DNA of 64,000 nucleotides from Filimonas zeae (GTDB taxonomy: Bacteria; Bacteroidota; Bacteroidia; Chitinophagales; Chitinophagaceae), in NCBI RefSeq assembly GCF_014641615.1, contig NZ_BMIB01000004.1:372001-436000 (forward strand), read 5' to 3'. The notes beneath the pieces were generated by a model. The model saw only the letters and a program-made list of their open reading frames with translations, ran no database searches and was not told the DNA's origin. Both the position numbers and the translations under genes were made by a program. Each line of letters starts with the position of its first letter. The first letter of the stretch is position 1. Below are positions 17,349 to 26,494 of this stretch, in pieces.

Positions 17349-20300
17349 TTATGGCATCAGCGATACGGCCATCAGGCCAATCACCACATCATTTGCAATA
17401 GTTTCCAGCTGTAAATGGTCCAGTTCTTTTCTGTTATCCAGTGGCATATCCAGCACCGTAGCAGCACCACCTTCAATAGCGCGGTTACTGTAGCCCTTTA
17501 TACCTGCATACTTTGGAAGCGTTGTACCTACCGTTCCTGTTTTCAGATACACACGCGGCGGGCGTGGCAGGCTCAGGTTAAAAGCCGCTTCGTCATCCTG
17601 GTAATCCTGCTCTATAGGGCACCAGGTATCGGGGTTCTTCAGTGGTAACACTTCATGGGTACCATCTTTATAAAAAACAGTTACCACACCATTCACCAGC
17701 TGGCTTTGCATGGCATTGGTAGAACCTGCCATCAACAGGTAGGCATGTGCAGCTTTGCCTGTAAGCGGCACTGTTGCGGAATGCGGATAGTTATCCCAAC
17801 GGGAGGTATACAGAATGTTAGGCAATGTGCTATCTGCCGGCGTTGCAAATACAATACCCTGCGGCAGGGTAAAGGTATTACTACCCGCTGCTGCTTTTCT
17901 TAAACCGCTATCATCAATATCCGCTTGTGTAAGTGGATAACACCAGTCGCCTATGCCTTGTATGGGTAACTGCAACGTGGGTGACTGTGGCCGGGGCGAC
18001 AGATAGCTGTTGGTGAAAATATGTGTAAGCTTATCGTTAAACAAATGCTCCAGCTTTACTGCATTGCTTTGTTTACCGGCTTTTACATTCCAGTTAATCA
18101 ACGTTGTATCCAGTACGCTGCCATCACTACCTTTCCATTGTATGCGGTTGGTTCCGGTAACAACGTACGCAGCAGGCACCTCAACGGTTATACCATTATT
18201 ACCTGCCGGAATAGTCAGTTGCCGGGTATAAGCAGTACCACCTGTATTTACCCCCAATGTACCCTGTAATGGCGCAGCAGCTACATGGTTTAAAGAGAAT
18301 GACAACGCATTTTCCGGCTGTGCTTTGGCAGCAATCATATTCACGGCGTTTTGTAACCGGATATTTACCGGCTGCCACCATTGTACACCGCCCTGTTGTA
18401 ACAGCATGAAAAAGGTACGTGCGCCCTGCGAAGCATTCAATGGTGCTGTTAAACGATGTGGTTGCAGCTGCTGTGTACCCAATACCTGCTGCGGATCAAA
18501 TACCTGTAGTATCCGGGCATTGCGGGTATTACAGGTCCATGTTTGCCCCGGTACCGCTATAGTATCGTATTGCGGAATTTCAGGAGCAGCTCCCTTCCAG
18601 CGTATTACCACATGCCAGCTACGGGAGGCAGGTGCAGCCAATTCAATAGCTGGTTTGCCTACCTGTGTTATCTGTTTCCACTGTATGGGTTTGCCATTTA
18701 CTGTTATTGCTGCTATTTGTGTGGCAGGTGCGTTTACTGCCATTTTCAAATGCAATGCCTTGCGGAAGAAAGAACTGATGGCATAATCATCCACCGCACC
18801 TGTTCTTTTAAAACTGAATTTTATATCAGGTACCGTTAACGCTGCCTGTTTCCATTCAGCAGGTAAGCCCGGATGTATAGTTAAGGTATCCCGCAATGCA
18901 TCCGGCACTATTCCAAACAGCCCTTCTACCAGTGAGCGTGCAGCCATACCTATAGGGTCAGCAAAATCACGATACAACTCTCCTCTGGCAGCATCATAGC
19001 GCGATAGCTGCGAAAAACCACCGGGGCTGGCGCTCATATACATCGATTCTATCAGCGCACTTTTCCAGAGTTCAAAAGCTGCCTGCGGCCGGTTGCCCTG
19101 CCAGTAGGCCAATGCTGTATGCAGGTTCTCTGCCAGCGCCACATTGTTCAGCGACCAGCTGTAAGGCTGCCAGTTGGTAGTAGAAAGCAGGTAAAAATCA
19201 GGAGATGTTTTGCCTTGTACATTCACCGGTATATGCGGTATCTGTGTATCAATATAACGCAGGCTCTGGTAAGCCTGAAAAGCATCAGGTACGCGGGAGT
19301 CGATGGCATGATAAATAGTCCACAGGCCAGCTGCCGGATGCAGCAACTGATTGCCTAAGGCATCTTTATATTCCGCATACGATCCCTTATCACGCATCCA
19401 TAGTTTTGATTGGATAGCCTGATGAATTTTATCGGCTTCCTGCTGATAAGGTGCGGCATCTTTGCCTATCAGGGCAGCCAGAAAAGCTGCCTGCCTGTTG
19501 GCAAAGTAGTTATACGCAGTGGAATGTGTTACAGCACCGCCGCTGTACTGGAGCGCATCGCTGGCCCATATACAGCAATAGGCATCATACAAACCATCAT
19601 TATCCCTATCGTAGTTCCGCTTTTCCCAGGCCAGATGCCTTTGCAGTGTGGGCCACATCTGCCTTACATACGTTGTATCACCCGTCCAGCTGAAATGCCG
19701 CAGCAACTGATCTATGTATACCAGATTCATATCATAATGGTGCGGCCTGAAATCGCCATTGGGGTTGCGGCAGATATAACCACTGCTGAACATAGAAGTA
19801 CCCAGCATTTCCAGCTGGCGTGCTAAATGCAGTGCGGTATCTGCTACCACAGGCCCTGCCTGTGGCTCTGTTAACTGCGATAAGGCATAGCTGCTGAAAT
19901 GCGTTCTGGCCCTGTCGTGCCAGCCCAGCGGATCAGCCACATAAGGCCCGCGCCAGGCATTTAACCGCATACGCCAGGCTACAGCGCCGTGCATGTACGT
20001 GGGCGAGTCCCATATACCATCTGCTGCCATGCCTAAAGCACCGCCCAGTGTATTAATATATTTATCCGGTGTGCTTACCTGTATGCGATCTGCCAGTAGC
20101 TTCCGTGCTGCCTCTGCTCTGGTAAAAGCTGCCGGTAATGCGGCATCATCATTCACAGCCGCTTCGGGCTTGCCTATTAAAAAATAATCTGTGGTATTTG
20201 TTAGTGGAATCTTTCCTGCCAATGCGGGTGTAGCGGCACCTTCAGATTGTACAAAACTAGCAGGAGTATGCTGCTGTGTAGCATCCGCTACCGACAATAC

Positions 20301-20951
20301 CGAACGCTGCGGAAACAGCGCCTCCAGCGTTTGCTCTTTACCAAAGCGTATAACACCTTTGTTACCGGCAACCTTTACCTGATTACCTTTACAGTAATCC
20401 GGCTGTAGATAGAACGAAGATTCAGGGTCAGCCCCTATATCGCCATCGCGTGAAAGCTTTTTACCGGTAGCACCGCCCCAGGCCCAGCAAAGGGTAACAC
20501 CGGCAGGCACTTGTTCTGCTTTAATCTGCAACAGCATACCTTCTTTATCTGCTACAGGTATTACAGCCATACACAGCACTCCTTTACCCAGCAGGTTATC
20601 GCTTATCTCATACAGCATGCTGCCCGGCCGGTAAATGGTTTTTATCTGCTGCGCCTCTATCAGCCATTTGCTTTGGTTGCCCTGTATCAGGCCCAGCCGC
20701 AAACAGCCGCCAACACCGGGTAAATACAAAGCAAATTCAGGCAGGTCGCCCGCTTCTACCCTAAAGGCAGTATTACCGCCATACAGCGCACGGTTAAAGC
20801 GCTGCTTGCCGTTTACTTTTACAAAATCACTACCCTGCGGCCGGTAATGCCAGTCGCTTACGGGCGCCTTTTGTGCGTGGGCATAAGGCAGGCCCAGCAA
20901 CAGCAGTATTCCCGCATTTCTTATTATAGCAAGCATCCTTTTCATTCTCAC
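17349..20951 (-). CDS. DUF4450-like 1200-aa exported protein with (alpha/alpha)6 barrel
   Basis: Signal peptide ~1-26 (ends AHAQ). N-terminal beta-rich domain (~30-285, RFNRALYGGNTAFRVEAGDLPEFALYLPG) matches what I remember of DUF4450 proteins of Bacteroidota PULs. A six-hairpin barrel follows (~290-760) with LNAWRGPYVADPLGWHDRAR, RPHHYDMNLVYIDQLLRHFSWTGD, YDRDNDGLYDAYCCIWASDA and the C-cap SFKRTG. The C-terminal ~430 residues are beta-rich, suggesting several Ig-like or binding domains. Barrel layout resembles GH78/GH95 clans of inverting enzymes. Gap to CE12 is 8 bp and to the 712-aa gene 9 bp, so all are one operon. Function is unproven; an alpha-L-rhamnosidase role is a hypothesis only. 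Confidence 0.68.
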   Translation of the reverse strand: MRMKRMLAIIRNAGILLLLGLPYAHAQKAPVSDWHYRPQGSDFVKVNGKQRFNRALYGGNTAFRVEAGDLPEFALYLPGVGGCLRLGLIQGNQSKWLIEAQQIKTIYRPGSMLYEISDNLLGKGVLCMAVIPVADKEGMLLQIKAEQVPAGVTLCWAWGGATGKKLSRDGDIGADPESSFYLQPDYCKGNQVKVAGNKGVIRFGKEQTLEALFPQRSVLSVADATQQHTPASFVQSEGAATPALAGKIPLTNTTDYFLIGKPEAAVNDDAALPAAFTRAEAARKLLADRIQVSTPDKYINTLGGALGMAADGIWDSPTYMHGAVAWRMRLNAWRGPYVADPLGWHDRARTHFSSYALSQLTEPQAGPVVADTALHLARQLEMLGTSMFSSGYICRNPNGDFRPHHYDMNLVYIDQLLRHFSWTGDTTYVRQMWPTLQRHLAWEKRNYDRDNDGLYDAYCCIWASDALQYSGGAVTHSTAYNYFANRQAAFLAALIGKDAAPYQQEADKIHQAIQSKLWMRDKGSYAEYKDALGNQLLHPAAGLWTIYHAIDSRVPDAFQAYQSLRYIDTQIPHIPVNVQGKTSPDFYLLSTTNWQPYSWSLNNVALAENLHTALAYWQGNRPQAAFELWKSALIESMYMSASPGGFSQLSRYDAARGELYRDFADPIGMAARSLVEGLFGIVPDALRDTLTIHPGLPAEWKQAALTVPDIKFSFKRTGAVDDYAISSFFRKALHLKMAVNAPATQIAAITVNGKPIQWKQITQVGKPAIELAAPASRSWHVVIRWKGAAPEIPQYDTIAVPGQTWTCNTRNARILQVFDPQQVLGTQQLQPHRLTAPLNASQGARTFFMLLQQGGVQWWQPVNIRLQNAVNMIAAKAQPENALSFSLNHVAAAPLQGTLGVNTGGTAYTRQLTIPAGNNGITVEVPAAYVVTGTNRIQWKGSDGSVLDTTLINWNVKAGKQSNAVKLEHLFNDKLTHIFTNSYLSPRPQSPTLQLPIQGIGDWCYPLTQADIDDSGLRKAAAGSNTFTLPQGIVFATPADSTLPNILYTSRWDNYPHSATVPLTGKAAHAYLLMAGSTNAMQSQLVNGVVTVFYKDGTHEVLPLKNPDTWCPIEQDYQDDEAAFNLSLPRPPRVYLKTGTVGTTLPKYAGIKGYSNRAIEGGAATVLDMPLDNRKELDHLQLETIANDVVIGLMAVSLMP

Positions 20952-20959
20952 ATCCGGTT

Positions 20960-21757
20960 TTACTGCGCAGCCAGATAGCCTGTTAAAGCACAGCCCTGTA
21001 ATTGTTGTAACCCTTTTACCACAGCACGCGCATTCAGTGCAGCACCCGCTTCATTGGTATGCGTATGATCGCCGGGAAAGAAGGCTTTTACTTTATCCGG
21101 CCCCAGAGCTTCATATTCGTCTGCCACCAACGTATTCAGCGGCAGAAAATAAGCGCCGGTAGCAGTGGCTGTTTCCGCGGCCCACTTACCGTAGTTTTCG
21201 TCTGCGCGTTCTACCTTACCATCTTTAAATATATTGCGGGGTACCGGAGAGCAGATAATAGCTGTAGCCCCTTTTTCTTTGGCTTCATTAGCATACTTAC
21301 GCATATACCAGCCATAGGTATGTACGGTTTCCTGCACTTTGCGGATAGGATTGTAAATATCTTTTGTTTCTTCACCGGTGCCTTTAATAGTACCACGTGC
21401 ACGGGCAGTATCATCCAGCGCGCCACCATCGTTATGGCCAAACTGCATCAGCACATAATCGCCGGGTTTTAATTCTTTCAGTATTGCTTCCCAGCGGCCT
21501 TCTGTTAAAAAGGTTCGGCTGCTGCGGCCACCAATAGCATGGTTACGCACACGTATGCGGGATGTATCAAAGAAATTACTGAATATACTGCCCCAGCCCC
21601 AGAGTTGCCCCTTGCCTTTACCATCACCATTTTTAACGGTAGAGTCGCCTATAATATATACAGTGGGTCTTGTATCTTCCAGCAGCAGTACTGTAAAAGA
21701 AGATAACAGCACTATCAGCACCGCAGAAAGCAGGGTTTTAAAAGCTTTTGTATTCAT
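20960..21757 (-). CDS. CE12 rhamnogalacturonan acetylesterase (GDSL/SGNH)
   Basis: Removes acetyl groups from GalA of RG-I so that lyases can act. SGNH hydrolase blocks are complete: GDST (Ser39), the Gly block RNHAIGGRSSRTF, QFGHND, and the Asp/His block GDHTHTNEAG. The ATG at 21757 gives a clean membrane/signal segment (MNTKAFKTLLSAVLIVLLSS); an ATG at 21790 would add 11 residues and overlap the PL11 stop, so I prefer 21757. Length (265 aa) is normal. It lies 13 bp after PL11 and 8 bp before the DUF4450-like gene. A second CE12 gene lies at 51957. Confidence 0.93.
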   Translation of the reverse strand: MNTKAFKTLLSAVLIVLLSSFTVLLLEDTRPTVYIIGDSTVKNGDGKGKGQLWGWGSIFSNFFDTSRIRVRNHAIGGRSSRTFLTEGRWEAILKELKPGDYVLMQFGHNDGGALDDTARARGTIKGTGEETKDIYNPIRKVQETVHTYGWYMRKYANEAKEKGATAIICSPVPRNIFKDGKVERADENYGKWAAETATATGAYFLPLNTLVADEYEALGPDKVKAFFPGDHTHTNEAGAALNARAVVKGLQQLQGCALTGYLAAQ

Positions 21758-21770
21758 GTTGTTGTATATG

Positions 21771-23630
21771 TTATGGATTCTGTTTAACAATTGCTATCTT
21801 TTCCTTAGGTGGCTGCGGCATGCCTTCACCCAGAAAATAGCTGGTATAAGGTGGCTGATTATAGCCTACATTCTGCCAGGCCACGCTTAACCGGTATTGT
21901 GCATCCTGCATCAATGTTACCAACCGGTGCGTTGTGGTATAAGGCGTGGAAAAGATACGCAGTTCTTTATTATCAGCCGTACTGTATATCACCTCTTCGC
22001 GCCAGTCGCCAAACAAATCTGCACTCAGGGCGGGGTTTGCTTTGGTACCGTTGTTAGATACACAACCGTACTGTCGTGCATCCAGCAGGCTGCGGGTTTG
22101 CGCACTGTCGTATATCCATTTCTCAATACGGGTACCATCCAGCAATTCAGCCAGTAAATCGCCATCCCACCAGATGCGGAAGTTTACAGAGCGTGGGGCC
22201 TTTCCAACAGGCTCTCCTTTGCAGGTTTTCAAACCTTCTCCTCCACCCCAGCATTCACAACCGGGATAACGTGGATCTATGTCAGCAGCCATGCCCCTGC
22301 CCACATCATTGTCTTTGTCGCCCGTCCAGAGTATTTTGCCGGTAGCTGCATCAAACACAGCTGTACCCGGCCCTGTGGTTCCCTCTTCAATTTCATGAAT
22401 GCCATATACTTCCTGCCCGGGGCGTGAAGGGTCCAGATCGCTTACATGCACTGCATCTCCGTGGCGCAGGCCGGTGGTATACAATCCTTTGCCATTATCA
22501 TCCACACACATAGAGCCATATATAATTTCATCTTTACCATCCTTATCTACATCTGCTACAAACAGGTTATGGTTGCCCATGCCTGAGTATGGGTTACTGC
22601 CATCTTTGGTATCAAATACCCAGCGGCTGGTTAGCTTACCATCCCGCCAGTCCCAGGCTGCCAGCACGGTTCTGCCGTAATATCCACGGCACATCACCAC
22701 ACTTGGCCGCACACCATCCAGATAAGCTATGCAGGCTACAAACCTGTCTACCCGGTTGCCGTTCTTATCATTTTTTCCGTTACCACCACGGCCGCCCCAG
22801 GCACCTATGTCTCCCCGTTCGGGTATATAATCTGTGGTAGCCATGGCAGCGCCGGTAAGTCCGTTGAATATGGTAAAATATTCCGGCCCGTCCAGTACAC
22901 GCCCGTCTTTGTTCCGGTAGTCTTTAGAAGCATCACCTATTATTCTTCCCAGGGCATCCACGGTACCATCTGCGGTTTTCATAGCAACCTCAGCTTTACC
23001 ATCACCATCTAAATCGTACACCATAAACTGTGTATAGTGTGCCCCTTCCCGTATGTTCTTACCCAGGTTAATCTGCCACAAAAAAGTACCGTCCATTTTA
23101 TAAGCCTGAAATATAGGAGGATCAGTAATACCCGCCTGTGAGTTATCTCTTGCACTTCCTGTCTGGTGTACTACTATATCATATTCCCCATCTCCATCCA
23201 GATCGCCCACTGACACATCATTAGGTGCATAACCCGGAATTACGCGCAAAGGCAGGGATTGGTAAGGCAGTGCATTTGCCGCCAGCTGATAAGTAGCTCC
23301 GCCAGGCTGCTCCTTTCCATTCAGCAATGCTTTTACCGTATAACTATTCAACACCGAAAGGTCTGCGGTAGTGTCTACATAGCAGGTACTACTCTCCGGC
23401 GGCTTTGCTGTAAGCAACTGTTGCTTACCATCTTTTCCGGTGCGGTACAACCGAAAAGTGGTATGCGCATCATCTGTTGCCAGTAAACGCCAGCTCACCA
23501 GCACCTGCTTGCCGGTACTGGTAGCATGCAGGCCTCTGCTCAGGTATTCTATTTGCCGTTGCGCCCCTGCCAGTGTAAAAGCCAGCAAGGCTGCTGTAAA
23601 TACAATTGTCTTTTTCCGGGTCTGTTGCAT
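21771..23630 (-). CDS. PL11 rhamnogalacturonan lyase
   Basis: Calcium-dependent endo- or exo-lyase of the RG-I backbone, YesW/YesX family. Signal peptide 1-23 (LAFTLAGAQ), short FnIII-like N-terminus (~24-115) and an eight-bladed propeller (~120-610). Repeated calcium-binding loops with DLDGDGEYDIVVHQ, YDLDGDGKAEVAMKTADG and ADVDKDGKDEIIYGS are typical. TAMATTDYIPERGDIGAWG and DIDPRYPGCECWGG are PL11 hallmarks. At 619 aa it is the simple form without lectin or sorting domains. It follows its paralogue after a terminator hairpin, so its expression may depend on read-through. Confidence 0.95.
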   Translation of the reverse strand: MQQTRKKTIVFTAALLAFTLAGAQRQIEYLSRGLHATSTGKQVLVSWRLLATDDAHTTFRLYRTGKDGKQQLLTAKPPESSTCYVDTTADLSVLNSYTVKALLNGKEQPGGATYQLAANALPYQSLPLRVIPGYAPNDVSVGDLDGDGEYDIVVHQTGSARDNSQAGITDPPIFQAYKMDGTFLWQINLGKNIREGAHYTQFMVYDLDGDGKAEVAMKTADGTVDALGRIIGDASKDYRNKDGRVLDGPEYFTIFNGLTGAAMATTDYIPERGDIGAWGGRGGNGKNDKNGNRVDRFVACIAYLDGVRPSVVMCRGYYGRTVLAAWDWRDGKLTSRWVFDTKDGSNPYSGMGNHNLFVADVDKDGKDEIIYGSMCVDDNGKGLYTTGLRHGDAVHVSDLDPSRPGQEVYGIHEIEEGTTGPGTAVFDAATGKILWTGDKDNDVGRGMAADIDPRYPGCECWGGGEGLKTCKGEPVGKAPRSVNFRIWWDGDLLAELLDGTRIEKWIYDSAQTRSLLDARQYGCVSNNGTKANPALSADLFGDWREEVIYSTADNKELRIFSTPYTTTHRLVTLMQDAQYRLSVAWQNVGYNQPPYTSYFLGEGMPQPPKEKIAIVKQNP

Positions 23631-23639
23631 AGATATATA

Positions 23640-23694
23640 ATAAAAAATAAAGTCAATGGGCTATGCAGTAACAGCACTGCAAACCCATTGACTT
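23640..23694 (-). terminator. hairpin terminator or attenuator between the two PL11 genes
   Basis: Perfect 11-bp stem AAGTCAATGGG (23650-23660) / CCCATTGACTT (23684-23694) with an inner GCAGT/ACTGC stem (23665-23669, 23676-23680). On the minus strand it is followed by TATTTTTTATTATA. The downstream PL11 ATG (23630) lies only about 20 nt beyond the stem, leaving no room for a separate standard promoter. Confidence 0.75.
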
Positions 23695-23720
23695 CTTTGA
23701 CGCTATTTTATTGCTTTCGT

Positions 23721-26327
23721 TTATAGCTTAACAACTTTTATTGACTGTTTATTTTTAGTACCTGTTACTTTAATTACATAAGAACCTGCACGCAACTTTC
23801 CACCCGCCTGAACCTCATCGGTACCACTGCCCCGCTCATGTGCTTTTCCGGCCATATCATAAATATGATAGGTAAATGCGCCTTTGCAACGGATAAGAAA
23901 GGCAGCGTGCGACGGATTAGGTGTAACTGCAATGGCCACAGCATCTGATGCTGCCGACGGCTTTACAGAAAGTGCCGCAATTGCAAGGCTGCTGCTGCTT
24001 ACAGGTGTAAATACAAACTGCTGGTGGGTAGCTCCGCTACAATCGTTCTGCTGCGCAGCGGTTCCTGAAGCTGTAGATGCACCCGGTATTTCAATACACT
24101 TACCACTGTGTCTGGGGCGTAACTGATAATACCCACCACCTACAGGCACAATAGCAAACTGCTGATTGTTGGCAGTAGAGGGATTGTATTGAATAACACC
24201 AATACCGTTTGCGGTAGAAGCACCGGTAATATCTACGTTTTTATTACTGTGTACAGCTTTCAATGTATAATAGCCACCGCTGGTAGCGGCTACCACCCAT
24301 TGCTGACTGGCAGCGGTGGAAGCCGGAGTAGCCTGTATTACTGCTGCATTGTTGGCAGTAGAGGCAGATAATACATCCAGTTTAAGCCCACTGTGCCTGG
24401 CAGTAATGTTATATACCGCACCAGACACCAATTCTGTATTGTTAGCGCCCGGCGTATAAATATTGGGCGTGGGCGGAGCAGCCATTCCTTCGCCCAGATA
24501 AAAGCCAGGGTGTGGCGGCTGGTTGTAAGCGGTGTTCTGCCACGCCACGGCTACACGATATTGCGGATCGTGCATTAACGTATAAATTCTGTTAGTGGCT
24601 GGTATGGTGGTAGTATAAATATTCAGCTGACTGTTATCAGATTTACGCATGATAATCTCTTCGCGCCAGTCGCCCAGTATATCCGCAGTTACAGCGGGGT
24701 TAGCCTTGGTACTGTTATTGGAAGCAGCCTCACCGTTATCAGCATTGTACAGCGTAAGTATACGGTTTAATGAGCCGGTAGTATAATTCCACTTATCCAG
24801 TTTGTTACCATCCAGCAATTCACGCTGCAAATCAGCATCCCACCATACAACATGGTTCATAGATGGCCGGGTAGTACCTATCTGATTGCCCTTGCAATCG
24901 TAAAGATTACCTGCTGAACCCCAGCATTCGTAGCCTTTGTAACGCGGGTCAATATCTGCTGCCAACGCACGGCCAACATCACCGGTAGCAGGTACACCCC
25001 ATATAGGGATACCCGTATTGGCATCTCTGAACTCCAGCCCATAGTTACCATAGGCAGATGGGCTTTCATGGCACTGCCATACTTCCTGGCCGGGCCTGTC
25101 GGGGTCCATATCTGTCATATGCAACGCATCACCATGGCCAAGACCATTGGCGTACTTTCCTGCACCATTATCATTAATAGCACTGGAGCCGTTTACCACT
25201 TCATCTTTACCATCGCCATCTACATCACCTACCGTAAGCTGGTGGTTACCCTGCCCGGCGTAAGCACCGTTGCCAGAAGCGTTACTGTCAAATATCCAGC
25301 GTTGTGTTAATTGTCCGTTTCGCCAGTCCCACGCTACACGCACCAGCCGGGTATAATACCCCCTGCCGGTTACCAGGCTGGGCCGCTGCCCATCCAGATA
25401 TGCAATACAATCTACAAAACGATCTACCCGGTTGCCGTAATTATCTCCCCAGGAAGATACTGTACCTCTGGCAGGCAGGTAATTGGTGGTAGCCATAGCT
25501 GCACCGGTAAGGCCGTTGAAAATAGTCAGGTATTCCGGACCGGTTAGTATATAACCGCCGGAATTACGGTAGTCGGCACTGGCACTGCCAATTACCGTAC
25601 CTACACCGTCAACAGTAGCATCAGCGGTTTTGCAGGATACTTCTGCTTTACCATCTCCATCCAGATCGTACACCATAAACTGTGTATAGTGTGCACCTGC
25701 ACGTATGTTTCTGCCCAGATTAATACGCCATAAACGCGTACCATTCAGTTTATAGGCATCCAGATATACATTACCGGTATAGCCGGATTGTGAATTGTCT
25801 TTGGCGTTGGAGGGATCCCACTTTAATACAATTTCATATTCCCCATCGCCATCCAGGTCGGCCACACTGGCATCGTTGGCATTGTAAGTATAAGCCACAC
25901 CATCGGGCGTAGTGCCACCTGCAGGTATCTGTAAGGGTATACTTATAAAGGTACCCGCATTTACAGAAGCCGCAGTGGAAGCAGCCTGCTCTACGCCGTT
26001 GATTACCGGACGCACCGTGTAAGTGCTGTTGGTGGTAACATTGTCAATTACATTGGTAGAAGCGGTAATGGGTGTGTTGTTGATTTTGGCAGAGCCACGG
26101 TACACGTTAAAGGCAATACCGGAAGGATCGGTACCTAACAATCGCCAGCCTACATATACCGTTCCGGTGCCGGTACGCATAGCTACTACGCCACGCCCCA
26201 GTTTTTCCATTTGTTTCTGAGCGTAAGCAGAATGCAGGCTCAGTAGTGTTAATACAAAAATAGCAGTGGTGAATAATCCACTTCTCAGGGAGTTACCCGT
26301 GTTGTTGAAGTAAATGTTTACTTTCAT
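23721..26327 (-). CDS. PL11 rhamnogalacturonan lyase with ricin-type lectin and T9SS sorting domains
   Basis: Multidomain surface or secreted RG-I lyase (868 aa). Signal segment ~1-37 (ends SAYAQ), FnIII-like region, PL11 propeller (~125-630) with DLDGDGEYEIVLKWD, YDLDGDGKAEVSCKTAD, GDVDGDGKDEVVNGSSA and DIDPRYKGYECWG. A ricin B-type lectin trefoil follows (~650-785): three repeats with KLDVLSAS, NVDITGAS and CIEIPGAS, each with QQWV or QQF. The C-terminal ~70 residues (AVTPNPSHAAFLIRC to KQSIKVVKL) are a type A T9SS (Por) sorting domain. It is the only T9SS cargo seen here and so implies a T9SS elsewhere in the genome. Own promoter with a CAGGAY-type repeat. Confidence 0.95.
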   Translation of the reverse strand: MKVNIYFNNTGNSLRSGLFTTAIFVLTLLSLHSAYAQKQMEKLGRGVVAMRTGTGTVYVGWRLLGTDPSGIAFNVYRGSAKINNTPITASTNVIDNVTTNSTYTVRPVINGVEQAASTAASVNAGTFISIPLQIPAGGTTPDGVAYTYNANDASVADLDGDGEYEIVLKWDPSNAKDNSQSGYTGNVYLDAYKLNGTRLWRINLGRNIRAGAHYTQFMVYDLDGDGKAEVSCKTADATVDGVGTVIGSASADYRNSGGYILTGPEYLTIFNGLTGAAMATTNYLPARGTVSSWGDNYGNRVDRFVDCIAYLDGQRPSLVTGRGYYTRLVRVAWDWRNGQLTQRWIFDSNASGNGAYAGQGNHQLTVGDVDGDGKDEVVNGSSAINDNGAGKYANGLGHGDALHMTDMDPDRPGQEVWQCHESPSAYGNYGLEFRDANTGIPIWGVPATGDVGRALAADIDPRYKGYECWGSAGNLYDCKGNQIGTTRPSMNHVVWWDADLQRELLDGNKLDKWNYTTGSLNRILTLYNADNGEAASNNSTKANPAVTADILGDWREEIIMRKSDNSQLNIYTTTIPATNRIYTLMHDPQYRVAVAWQNTAYNQPPHPGFYLGEGMAAPPTPNIYTPGANNTELVSGAVYNITARHSGLKLDVLSASTANNAAVIQATPASTAASQQWVVAATSGGYYTLKAVHSNKNVDITGASTANGIGVIQYNPSTANNQQFAIVPVGGGYYQLRPRHSGKCIEIPGASTASGTAAQQNDCSGATHQQFVFTPVSSSSLAIAALSVKPSAASDAVAIAVTPNPSHAAFLIRCKGAFTYHIYDMAGKAHERGSGTDEVQAGGKLRAGSYVIKVTGTKNKQSIKVVKL

Positions 26328-26343
26328 ATGGCTTGTGTTTTAG

Positions 26344-26359
26344 TGACAAAAGCTTGTCA
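26344..26359. other. inverted repeat in the PL11 leader
   Basis: TGACAA-AAGC-TTGTCA lies 17-32 bp upstream of the PL11 ATG. Short hairpin or operator; no function can be read from sequence. Confidence 0.3.
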
Positions 26360-26423
26360 TTTGTACAGTCCATTAGGTAAGAGACTCCACTTTTCAGTTC
26401 AGGCAATCGTTTTTAAACCTCTT

Positions 26424-26468
26424 TAAAAATAAAGGTAAGCAGCAGAATAGCTATCCTGCTCTGTACTG
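26424..26468 (-). promoter_or_regulatory. CAGGAY-type direct repeat promoter of PL11
   Basis: Minus strand: CAGTAC-AGAG-CAGGAT (26468 to 26453), a 21-nt spacer, then TATTTTTA (26431-26424), which fits TAnnTTTA. The distal half-site has one substitution. Spacing equals that of the susC and rhaT promoters. A second possible -7, TACCTTTA (26437-26430), would give only 15 nt. The gap also holds an imperfect hairpin at the GH28 end (about 26476-26505) without a T-run. Confidence 0.55.
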
Positions 26469-26494
26469 AAGGGAACATGGGGAACAGGCATAGC

